Positions 32,387 to 39,031 of a stretch of DNA of 64,000 bases are shown piece by piece. Under the pieces are notes generated by a model. That model did not search any database, was not told where the DNA came from, and saw nothing but the letters and a program-made list of their open reading frames with translations. Within the stretch, counting starts at the first letter, position 1, and each line of letters opens with the position of its first letter. Source of the DNA: Clostridiales bacterium (GTDB lineage: Bacteria; Bacillota; Clostridia; Christensenellales; Aristaeellaceae); the NCBI GenBank assembly GCA_015056325.1, contig SVGL01000009.1:54618-118617 (forward strand), given 5' to 3'. Both the position numbers and the translations under genes were made by a program.

Positions 32387-33067
32387 ATGAAACTGAATCC
32401 CCCCGTTGTCGATTACCGTAAACTCCGATTGAACAACCTCCTTGCGCCGGAGTTTCGCCATGTGCTGCTTCTGATTTACTGGCCCATGTACCTGCTGACC
32501 TTCATCATCCTGGAGCCGCTGCCCGTCAGCTATACCATCTACTCCCCCCTGGATGACCTGATCCCCTTCTGCGAGTGGTTTGTCATCCCCTACCTGGGCT
32601 GGATGGTGGCGCTGCTGTTCATGTCGCTGTACACGCTTGCCTACGATATTCCTGCCTTCAAGCGCTTCATGTACAACCTGATCCTGACCACCATCATCGC
32701 GGAAACCTGCTATATCATCTGGCCCAACCAGCAGCTGCTGCGGGTGGATCTGGCCTCCCTGGGCCGCGCAAACCCGCTGACATGGGTGGTGAATATCATC
32801 TACACCGTGGACTCCAACACCAACGTCTGCCCGTCGCTGCACTGCATCGGCGCCTTCGCGATCCTCTTTGCCGCGCTGGACATACCCCGTTTCCGCAAGC
32901 CGAAGTGGGTGGTGTTCTTCGTGATCTTCGCGCTGATGATCTGCGCCTCCACCGTGTTCATCAAGCAGCATTCCATCCTGGATTTCTTCGCCGCCCTGCC
33001 GGTAGTCGCCTTCGGCTGGCTGACAGTGTACCTGCCCGCGTTGCTCAAGGCGCGCAAAAAAGCATAA
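32387..33067 (+). CDS. PAP2-superfamily membrane phosphatase
   Basis: A 226-aa protein with about six membrane segments. Two phosphatase motifs are visible: CPSLHCIGAF (SxH motif 2) and STVFIKQHSILDFFAA (motif 3 with catalytic His), as in inositolphosphotransferase/PAP2-type lipid phosphatases. The usual motif 1 (KxxxxxxRP) is not obvious, which is common in this branch. It likely dephosphorylates lipid-linked phosphates at the membrane. It is preceded by AGGAGAT and the DegV gene, and followed by a terminator. Confidence 0.8.
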   Translation: MKLNPPVVDYRKLRLNNLLAPEFRHVLLLIYWPMYLLTFIILEPLPVSYTIYSPLDDLIPFCEWFVIPYLGWMVALLFMSLYTLAYDIPAFKRFMYNLILTTIIAETCYIIWPNQQLLRVDLASLGRANPLTWVVNIIYTVDSNTNVCPSLHCIGAFAILFAALDIPRFRKPKWVVFFVIFALMICASTVFIKQHSILDFFAALPVVAFGWLTVYLPALLKARKKA

Positions 33068-33072
33068 TCTCC

Positions 33073-33103
33073 ACCGCCCGGCACATATCTACGGGCGGTT
33101 TTC
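33073..33103 (+). terminator. Intrinsic terminator after PAP2 gene
   Basis: ACCGCCCG (33073-33080) pairs with CGGGCGGT (33092-33099), followed by TTTTCG and further T. Confidence 0.75.
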
Positions 33104-33173
33104 GCTTTTTTCTGATTATGTTGGACAAATCCGGCTTCACAGGTGTCAATATAGGTGCAAGGAGGTGAACGCA

Positions 33174-33671
33174 GTGAGCACGGCAAACCGTGACGAGCTT
33201 CTGTCCGAATGGCTCGAGGCGTATGGCGACCTGATCAACCGCACATGCTGCCTGATCCTGGGCGACAGGGCGCTGGCAGAGGACGCCGCGCAGGAGACCT
33301 TCATCCGCGCGTGGAAGTCGATGGCCCAATTCAAAGGGGATGCGTCCCCGCGCACATGGCTCACCCGCATCGCCATCAACGTCTGCAGAAACACCCGCCG
33401 CACGGCCTGGTTCCGGCGTTTTGACCGCTCCGTCACCCCGGAGGACTTGCCCCTTTCGGCCCCGGACGAGGACAGGACGCTGCTCCTCACCGTCCACCAG
33501 CTGCCGGAGAAGTACAAGCAGGTCATCATCCTGCGGTACTATCAGGGCATGTCGCTGGAGGAGGCCGGGCAGGCACTGGGCATCAGCCGCTCGAGCACGC
33601 ATCACCGCTTGCAGAAGGCGCTGAATCTGCTGCGCCTCGACTTTGACGAAGGGAGGGACGAGCATGACTGA
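33174..33671 (+). CDS. ECF-family RNA polymerase sigma factor
   Basis: A 165-aa sigma-70 family protein. GTG 33174 is preferred since AAGGAGGTG (33159-33167) sits 6 bases upstream. Region 2 contains ALAEDAAQETFIRAWKSMAQF, and region 4 has LPEKYKQVIILRYYQGMSLEEAGQALGIS with a helix-turn-helix, matching the ECF (SigW/SigV-like) class. Its last 8 bases overlap the start of the membrane protein gene that follows, the standard arrangement of an ECF sigma with its anti-sigma. The inducing signal is unknown. No autoregulatory promoter could be assigned with confidence. Confidence 0.92.
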   Translation: MSTANRDELLSEWLEAYGDLINRTCCLILGDRALAEDAAQETFIRAWKSMAQFKGDASPRTWLTRIAINVCRNTRRTAWFRRFDRSVTPEDLPLSAPDEDRTLLLTVHQLPEKYKQVIILRYYQGMSLEEAGQALGISRSSTHHRLQKALNLLRLDFDEGRDEHD

Positions 33672-34740
33672 ACGCGATTTGGAACGGGTACTGCATGAAA
33701 GCGTGCAGGACGTGCACCTCTCCGACGCAGCCCGGCGGCGCATCCGCCTGGCGACAAAGGAGGAACGACCTGTGAGAATGAAGAAATTTGTGGCCATCGT
33801 ACTGGCGGTGGTACTGATGCTGACCACCACCGCTGCGGTTGCCGCGGAGCTGGGGCTGTTTGATTTCCTTCAGAAGACAATGGGACAGAGCGTGCTGCCC
33901 GGCGCGAACGAGCTGGTGCAGACCAACGTGGCCTATGGCGAAACCGACGATGTGACCTTCACCGTGAAGCAGGCGGTGTACGACGGCAAATCCGTGTCGC
34001 TGCTGGTGGAAATGCGGGCGAAGGATGAGGAGACCATGTTGATGGGATCCATCTGGTCGCCGGATGAGCAGATAGGTTGGTACGAGAGCTTTATGGAAGG
34101 TGTTGAGGCCAACGACGAGCGTACCTTCGTCCAGTATTCTGCCGAAAACGGCTATACCCGTTTTGCCAGTGCATCCGTGCGGATCAATGCAGGGGATGAA
34201 TCCCAGATTGAGCATTGGAACAACAATGTACTGACGGTGCTGTACTCCTTCAGTGCAGAGGGAGATGAGCTGGCGCTGCCCTTTGAGTTCCGCTCCCGTA
34301 CCTACACCTACGATACCACCTACCATATGGATGAACTCCAGCGTATCTCCGACGAAATCACCCTGACGGCCTGCGAACCTCTGTGGACGGTCAGCAGCAA
34401 GCAGAGCTTTGACGCGCCTGGTTTTGGCATCCGGGTGGACGGCGTGACCATCACCGGCACGCCTGTGCAGAGCTACTGGACGATCAGCTACACTGTCACC
34501 GATGTGGAGACAGCCCGCAACACCCCCTGGAACGCCAACATTGTGGACATGGAGAAGAAATACATCGACGGCGGAGCTTTGGGCATGGGCGGCAGCGCCA
34601 TGCCGGAATACAATGGTCAGCAACTGACCTACACCGGTGCAATCAATGCCATGGAACAGCCTCCTACGGAGCTGATGATCCTCCTGCGCAACTGGGATGA
34701 TCACAGCCTGAACAACTACTTCCCTGTCACCCTCAAGTAA
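33664..34740 (+). CDS. Membrane-anchored anti-sigma-like protein (DUF4179 type)
   Basis: A 358-aa protein; ATG 33664 overlaps the sigma gene by 8 bp and has GGGAGG upstream. A short cytoplasmic part (1-38, ERDLERVLHESVQDVHLSDAARR) is followed by one membrane segment (about 40-60) and a large beta-rich extracytoplasmic region ending at 358. This layout is that of anti-sigma factors and of DUF4179/DUF5643 proteins paired with ECF sigmas in Bacillota. The cytoplasmic part would hold the sigma factor and the outer part may sense envelope stress. No zinc-binding HxxxCxxC motif is seen. Confidence 0.75.
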   Translation: MTERDLERVLHESVQDVHLSDAARRRIRLATKEERPVRMKKFVAIVLAVVLMLTTTAAVAAELGLFDFLQKTMGQSVLPGANELVQTNVAYGETDDVTFTVKQAVYDGKSVSLLVEMRAKDEETMLMGSIWSPDEQIGWYESFMEGVEANDERTFVQYSAENGYTRFASASVRINAGDESQIEHWNNNVLTVLYSFSAEGDELALPFEFRSRTYTYDTTYHMDELQRISDEITLTACEPLWTVSSKQSFDAPGFGIRVDGVTITGTPVQSYWTISYTVTDVETARNTPWNANIVDMEKKYIDGGALGMGGSAMPEYNGQQLTYTGAINAMEQPPTELMILLRNWDDHSLNNYFPVTLK

Positions 34741-34746
34741 CGCAAA

Positions 34747-34772
34747 AGGCCCTCTCCGATTGGAGAGGGCCT
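34747..34772. terminator. Bidirectional terminator between convergent genes
   Basis: AGGCCCTCTCC (34747-34757) pairs with GGAGAGGGCCT (34762-34772). The T-run is better on the minus strand (TTTTGCG), so it mainly serves the leftward operon. Confidence 0.75.
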
Positions 34773-34776
34773 CACT

Positions 34777-35067
34777 TTAGCTTTCACCGATCTGCCATCC
34801 GGCCATCTTGCTGCTGCGCTGCGCCGCGCATCCGCAGGGCATCTTCGCCAGTTGGCCGATGGATGCGTCCAGGCCGTACGCTTCCTTTAGGGCGATCACC
34901 CGCGCTTCGCTGGCGTCATGCTCGCCACCGCAGAGGAACTGCCACATGCCGTCCTCAGCGTCGTGGGTGACGCGCAGGATAGGGGCGCCCGCCAGTACGT
35001 GGCAGCAGGTGATGGCAGCGGTATCCGGCGCCTCCCTGAATGAAAAGCGCCTGCCAAAGGGCCACAT
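34777..35067 (-). CDS. Small conserved hypothetical protein
   Basis: A 96-aa protein. The ATG at 35067-35065 overlaps the Nudix stop (TGATG), so translation is coupled; an in-frame GTG three bases earlier is an alternative. The sequence has a central acidic segment with Trp and Cys (DAEDGMWQFLCGGEHDASEA) and MPCGCAAQR near the end. It resembles small DUF2185-type proteins that I know only vaguely, so the family is tentative. It is the last gene of a leftward operon and no function is assigned. Confidence 0.5.
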   Translation of the reverse strand: MWPFGRRFSFREAPDTAAITCCHVLAGAPILRVTHDAEDGMWQFLCGGEHDASEARVIALKEAYGLDASIGQLAKMPCGCAAQRSSKMAGWQIGES

Positions 35068-35477
35068 CACGCCGCCCCCAGCTCCCGGTCCACCTTGCGC
35101 AGGATCTCCCGGGTGCTGTTGTAGGTCAGGGTCTTCAGGGCTGCCTCAATGGGCAGCACCAGCACGCCCAGCACCTGGGTGCGGTCAGCCACGGGGGTCT
35201 GATCCGCATAGCGGGCCACGAACCAGCTCACCCGCTTCACGTCGCCGCCGGCGATGGGGTATTCATCCACCATGACGGGCTCCTGGGCGCGGAGGATGGC
35301 GGTCACGCCGGTTTCCTCGCGGATCTCGCGAACGGCCGTCTCCGCCAGGGTCTCGCCGGGCTCGACATGCCCCTTGGGCATGCCGTAGCTGCCGTTCTTT
35401 TCACGCACGAGCACATAGCGCCGCTCGCCGTCAATGACGGTGTACAGCACCGCGCCCGCAGAATGAATCGTTGCCAT
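35067..35477 (-). CDS. Nudix hydrolase
   Basis: A 136-aa cytoplasmic enzyme with a complete Nudix box, GHVEPGETLAETAVREIREETGV (G-x5-E-x7-R-E-x2-E-E-x-G), which binds Mg and cleaves nucleoside diphosphate-X bonds. The C-terminal WFVARYADQTPVADRTQVLG region is similar to diadenosine-polyphosphate-type Nudix proteins, but the substrate is not certain. The gene starts 3 bp after the PatB stop and overlaps the small downstream gene. Confidence 0.9.
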   Translation of the reverse strand: MATIHSAGAVLYTVIDGERRYVLVREKNGSYGMPKGHVEPGETLAETAVREIREETGVTAILRAQEPVMVDEYPIAGGDVKRVSWFVARYADQTPVADRTQVLGVLVLPIEAALKTLTYNSTREILRKVDRELGAA

Positions 35478-35480
35478 CTC

Positions 35481-36644
35481 TTAGCCCCCCAGCGCCTTCT
35501 TCAGGCGGAGGACGCCCTCGGTCAGGTAGCGGCGGGGGCAGCCGAGGTTGATGCGCAGGAATCCGTCGCCGGTGTCACCGAAGAACTTGCCGCCGGTGAA
35601 CATCACGCCCGCGGCGATGGTGCGCTCCCGGAGCTGCTCATCGTTGAAGCCGTAGGCCCGCAGATCCAGCCAGCCCAGGTAGGTGGCCTCCATGGGGGTG
35701 AGGATGGCCTGGGGCAGGTGCTCGGCGACCAGGGCCGCCAGGTGCTTGCGGTTGCCATCCAGGTAGTCCATCAGACCGTCCAGCCAGGCGTCGCCCTCAT
35801 TGTAGGCGGCACGGGTGCCCTCCAGGGCGAAGATGTTGCCGCAGGTTACGCCCGCCTTGGCCATCTGGGCGCGGAAGGCATTGCGGATGGTCTCGTCGGG
35901 GCAGATGCAGGTGGCCTGCTGCAGGCCCGCCAGGTTGAAGGTCTTGCTGGCGGCGCAGAAGGACAGCACATTCTTCTGGGAGACAGCCAGCGCAGGCACG
36001 AACTTGCCCGGCGCGAAGACAAAATCCGCATGGATCTCGTCGGACACCAGGGGCACATTGTACTTCGCCAGCAGGTCGATCAGGGCAGCCAGCTCGTCCC
36101 GCGTCCAGGCGCGGGAGGCAGGATTGTGGGGGCTGCAGAGAATCATCAGCTTGGCGCCGGCCTGCAGCTGAGCTTCTACAGCGGAAAGATCCATGTCGTA
36201 GCGGCCATTGGCGTCGCGGGTCATGGGGGCATCCATGAGGATACGGCCGGTGGCAGCCACGCTCATGCGGAAGGGGCCGTACACCGGGGACTGGATGATC
36301 ACGCCGTCGCCGGGTTCGGTCAGGGCCAGGATGGCCAGCTTGATGCCGGTGACCACGCAGGGCATCATGGTGAGCCAGTCCGCCTCGATGGTCAGGTCGT
36401 GGCGGCGCTGCCAGAAGCCGATCAGCGCCTGATGATCGTCCGCCTCCACGCCGGTATAGCCGAAGGTGGGATGTCCGGCGCGGTGCAGGATGGCCTCCTG
36501 CACGGCGGGCGGGCTGGGGAAGTCCATGTCCGCGACCCACAGGGGCAGCACATCGCCGTTGTCCTCGCGGGCGCCGTCCCACTTTTCGCACCGGGTGCCA
36601 ACGCGGTACAGACCTGCATCAAAATACTCGTGATCAAACTTCAT
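35481..36644 (-). CDS. MalY/PatB-family PLP-dependent C-S lyase
   Basis: A 387-aa aminotransferase-fold (class I/II) enzyme. ATG 36644 is chosen because GAAGGAGG precedes it; upstream codons lie in a repeat element. Signatures: GDVLPLWVADMDFPSPPAVQEAI at the N-terminus (typical of PatB), VIIQSPVYGPFRM, CSPHNPASRAWT, and the PLP lysine in CAASKTFNLAGLQ. Members cleave cystathionine or cysteine conjugates (beta-lyase) or act as aminotransferases. With LuxS in the same window a sulfur amino acid link is possible, but not by linkage. A three-hairpin repeat sits just upstream of its RBS. Confidence 0.9.
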   Translation of the reverse strand: MKFDHEYFDAGLYRVGTRCEKWDGAREDNGDVLPLWVADMDFPSPPAVQEAILHRAGHPTFGYTGVEADDHQALIGFWQRRHDLTIEADWLTMMPCVVTGIKLAILALTEPGDGVIIQSPVYGPFRMSVAATGRILMDAPMTRDANGRYDMDLSAVEAQLQAGAKLMILCSPHNPASRAWTRDELAALIDLLAKYNVPLVSDEIHADFVFAPGKFVPALAVSQKNVLSFCAASKTFNLAGLQQATCICPDETIRNAFRAQMAKAGVTCGNIFALEGTRAAYNEGDAWLDGLMDYLDGNRKHLAALVAEHLPQAILTPMEATYLGWLDLRAYGFNDEQLRERTIAAGVMFTGGKFFGDTGDGFLRINLGCPRRYLTEGVLRLKKALGG

Positions 36645-36665
36645 CGTTCGTATCCTCCTTCGTCT

Positions 36666-36754
36666 CCGGCCATCCCCCGGCGTAAGGCCGCGGGCTGGCT
36701 TCGTTCCGCCAATGCACGCATTGGCTGTCACTCGTCGGCCTTTTGGCCGACCTC
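36666..36754 (-). repeat. Three-hairpin palindromic repeat, copy 1
   Basis: Read on the minus strand: AGGTCGGCC-aaaa-GGCCGAC, spacer GAGTGACA, GCCAATGC-gt-GCATTGGC, spacer GGAACGAAGCC, then a third GC-rich hairpin and the conserved tail GGGGATGGCCGG. Its first hairpin encodes the last residues and the TGA stop of the methyltransferase gene, and its tail ends 8 bases before the AGGAGG of the PatB gene. Confidence 0.85.
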
Positions 36755-37348
36755 CTTTGGTTCATATGCTTTCAGTACCCAGAAACCAGCGGATTTATCC
36801 AACTTTTCGACCTCATTAAAGAGGGTTTTCAAATATTTCATGCAGCTCTCCGCGCCCTGCTGCTTGCGGATGACGAGGTATAAGGCACCTTCATCCTTCA
36901 GGCTGACGGCTGCATCGGCAAACATCTTGTAGATGACTTGCTTGCCCGCGCGAATGGGCGGATTGGTGACAATGGCGTCGAATTTCCTACTCCGGACCTC
37001 CGCCATGCCGTCGGACTCGATGACCTCCGCCGTCACACCGTTGCGCTGGCAGTTCTCCTGGCACAGGCCCAGGGCGCGGCGGTTCACGTCCACCATGGTG
37101 ACCTTCGCGGCCTTATTTGCCTTGGCGATGGCCACGCCGATGGCGCCCCAGCCGCAGCCGATGTCCAGCACGTCGCCGGCGAGGTCGGGCAGCGCGTCCA
37201 GCAACAGGCGGGAGCCCACGTCCAGCTCGCCCTTGGAAAACACGCCCGCATCGGTCATGAAGTTCAGCCCATAGCCGCGATAAGGAAAGGCGCAGGGCGT
37301 GGGTCTGGATTCACTGGTCGGGTCAGCGGTGTAATACTGGTCGTTCAT
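36728..37348 (-). CDS. Class I SAM-dependent methyltransferase (RsmC-like)
   Basis: A 206-aa protein; ATG 37348 overlaps the stop of the pseudouridine synthase (ATGA) and GGAGG lies 7 bases upstream. SAM motif I is VLDIGCGWGAIGVAIA and motif IV is VTNPPIRAGKQV. The NPPIRAG form is characteristic of YbxB/RsmC-like enzymes that make m2G1207 in 16S rRNA. The operon partner is an rRNA pseudouridine synthase, fitting ribosome modification. The final residues EVGQKADE and the stop come from a three-hairpin repeat, so the native C-terminus was probably replaced. Confidence 0.85.
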   Translation of the reverse strand: MNDQYYTADPTSESRPTPCAFPYRGYGLNFMTDAGVFSKGELDVGSRLLLDALPDLAGDVLDIGCGWGAIGVAIAKANKAAKVTMVDVNRRALGLCQENCQRNGVTAEVIESDGMAEVRSRKFDAIVTNPPIRAGKQVIYKMFADAAVSLKDEGALYLVIRKQQGAESCMKYLKTLFNEVEKLDKSAGFWVLKAYEPKEVGQKADE

Positions 37349-38067
37349 TTGACGGCCTCCATTTGTGCGTCGGAATAAAGGGATGCCAGCTCGTCCTCGG
37401 TCAGCTCGCGCCACTCGCCCTCGGGGAGATTCGGATCCAGCTTGAGGCTGCCGAAGGTCTCCCGGTGGAGCTTCGTGACCTCGCGTCCCACAGCGGAGAA
37501 CATGCGCTTGATTTGATGGAACTTGCCCTCGTGGACGGTCACGCGGCCCACGTTGGGCGCAATGATCTCCAGCTTGGCGGGCTGCGCATCAAAGTCGGAC
37601 AGGTGCAGGCCTTCCGCGAAGGCAGCGACGTGGCTGTCGTCCAGCGTGCCGTCCACCTCAGCGAGGTAGGTCTTGTCCACATGGCGGCCCGGGGAGAGCA
37701 GCCGATGGTTGAGCTCGCCATCCGTGGTGAGGAAGAGCAATCCCGTGGTGTCCTTGTCCAGGCGGCCCACAGGCATGCAGCCGATGGCAGCGTACACCTC
37801 CGGCAGCAGATCCATGACGGTGGGCTGCTTCTTGTCGCGGGCAGCGGTGAGCAGCCCGGCAGGCTTGTGCAGCATCACATGGCGGGTGAGGCGGCCATCC
37901 ACGGACGCACCGTTCACGGTGAGGGCGGCGGTGGTCTCATCCACCTGCATGCCCGGATCCTTCACGGGGGCGTTGTTCACCTTCACGCCGCCCCGCTTCA
38001 CCAGCTTCTGCACCTCCGAGCGGCTGCCGATGCCCAGCGTCACCAGCCAGCGGTCAAGCCTGAGCAT
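37345..38067 (-). CDS. RsuA/RluB-family rRNA pseudouridine synthase
   Basis: A 240-aa enzyme. An N-terminal S4 RNA-binding domain (LDRWLVTLGIGSRSEVQKLVKRGGVKVN) is followed by the synthase domain with the catalytic Asp in VGRLDKDTTGLLFLT, plus GKFHQIKRMFSAVG and KLHRETFGSLKLD. The family converts uridine to pseudouridine in 16S or 23S rRNA. It overlaps the upstream membrane protein gene by 14 bp and the downstream methyltransferase by 4 bp. Which rRNA position is modified cannot be told. Confidence 0.92.
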   Translation of the reverse strand: MLRLDRWLVTLGIGSRSEVQKLVKRGGVKVNNAPVKDPGMQVDETTAALTVNGASVDGRLTRHVMLHKPAGLLTAARDKKQPTVMDLLPEVYAAIGCMPVGRLDKDTTGLLFLTTDGELNHRLLSPGRHVDKTYLAEVDGTLDDSHVAAFAEGLHLSDFDAQPAKLEIIAPNVGRVTVHEGKFHQIKRMFSAVGREVTKLHRETFGSLKLDPNLPEGEWRELTEDELASLYSDAQMEAVK

Positions 38068-38899
38068 CGCGTTCCTCCTTGACCATGCGCAGGTACACGG
38101 CAGGCAGCAGGTTCTTCAGCGGCAGGAGCGGGAGCAGCAGCACCACCGCGCCGCCGGCCAGCATGGCGGCCTGCCTGGCGTTCAGCGCAAAGGTAGAGGG
38201 GAAGGAGAAATTTTTGAGGGCGCTGAGCATCGTCAGGGCATAGTCCCCCAGGGCGTACACGACCACCGCCGCGAAGGGCACCAGCAGCACGAGGCCGCCA
38301 AACCACAGCGCCACCAGGCGCAGGCGGCTGCCGCGCAGCAGCTTCTTGCTGCCCAGGGCGAAGGCATGTCGGGTACCGGAATGCACCGCACAGCCCAGCA
38401 GGATCAGCAGCATGCTACCTGCGATGGCGCCCATGATCATCACCAGGCCGTTCACGATGTCGCCGCCGCCCACGGAGGAGCAGATGCGCATCAGGGTGAT
38501 GACGTCCAGGCCCCAATGGCCCACGAAGGCCGCATACAGCAGCACCGCGCTGACGATGGTCACCGCGCTCCACAGCAGGATGCGGACCGTTCCCAGCAGA
38601 CCGCGCAGCAGCTTCCAGCCGTACGCCTTGGGGCAAACGAGCTGGGTGGAGAAGACGCTGCCGCCGTTCATCATGTCCTGCAGGGCCAGGGCGTAATTCT
38701 GCCGGGCAGGCAGCACGATCAGCAAGTACAGGGGGATGGCCAGATACGCCAGCGGTGCAAGGGCCTTGTCCGCCAGGAACATGAGGGGCGACAGCGCAAT
38801 GCCGCGCAGCACCAGTTCAACCAGCAGCGCCAGCAGCAGCGGGCCGAGATTCTTCTTGTACAGGCGAAGGCTTTCCTTCAAAACAGGCTTCTTTGTCAT
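38054..38899 (-). CDS. Multi-span membrane protein, unknown function
   Basis: A 281-aa protein with about six hydrophobic segments and a basic start (MTKKPVLKESLRLYKKN). Segments lie near residues 18-40, 48-62, 105-125, 155-172, 195-218 and 240-265. It recalls the glycerophosphoryl-diester/DUF975-like membrane families but I cannot name one. It is the first gene of a leftward six-gene operon, under the promoter at 38944-38972, and overlaps the pseudouridine synthase gene. Confidence 0.6.
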   Translation of the reverse strand: MTKKPVLKESLRLYKKNLGPLLLALLVELVLRGIALSPLMFLADKALAPLAYLAIPLYLLIVLPARQNYALALQDMMNGGSVFSTQLVCPKAYGWKLLRGLLGTVRILLWSAVTIVSAVLLYAAFVGHWGLDVITLMRICSSVGGGDIVNGLVMIMGAIAGSMLLILLGCAVHSGTRHAFALGSKKLLRGSRLRLVALWFGGLVLLVPFAAVVVYALGDYALTMLSALKNFSFPSTFALNARQAAMLAGGAVVLLLPLLPLKNLLPAVYLRMVKEERDAQA

Positions 38900-38943
38900 G
38901 AAAAGTCTCCTTTCCGCGTGAAAAGTCCATATATATTCATCTT

Positions 38944-38972
38944 ATTATACACTTGATTGACGGGAATTGCAA
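38944..38972 (-). promoter_or_regulatory. Promoter of leftward six-gene operon
   Basis: On the minus strand: TTGCAA (38972-38967), 17-bp spacer, perfect TATAAT (38949-38944). The -35 hexamer is self-complementary and is shared with the rightward promoter. Confidence 0.8.
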
Positions 38973-38996
38973 TTCATAATGGAATTATGGTAGAAT
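38967..38996 (+). promoter_or_regulatory. Promoter of radical SAM gene
   Basis: TTGCAA (38967-38972), 18-bp spacer, TAGAAT (38991-38996). It uses the same six bases as the leftward promoter's -35. Confidence 0.6.
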
Positions 38997-39031
38997 GTTT
39001 CTGACGAAAAACATCCCGGGAGGACACGCCC

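Noticed and set aside
33121..33152. ECF-type autoregulatory promoter before the sigma gene
   Set aside because: No GAAC-like or other recognised ECF -35/-10 pair with proper spacing was found.
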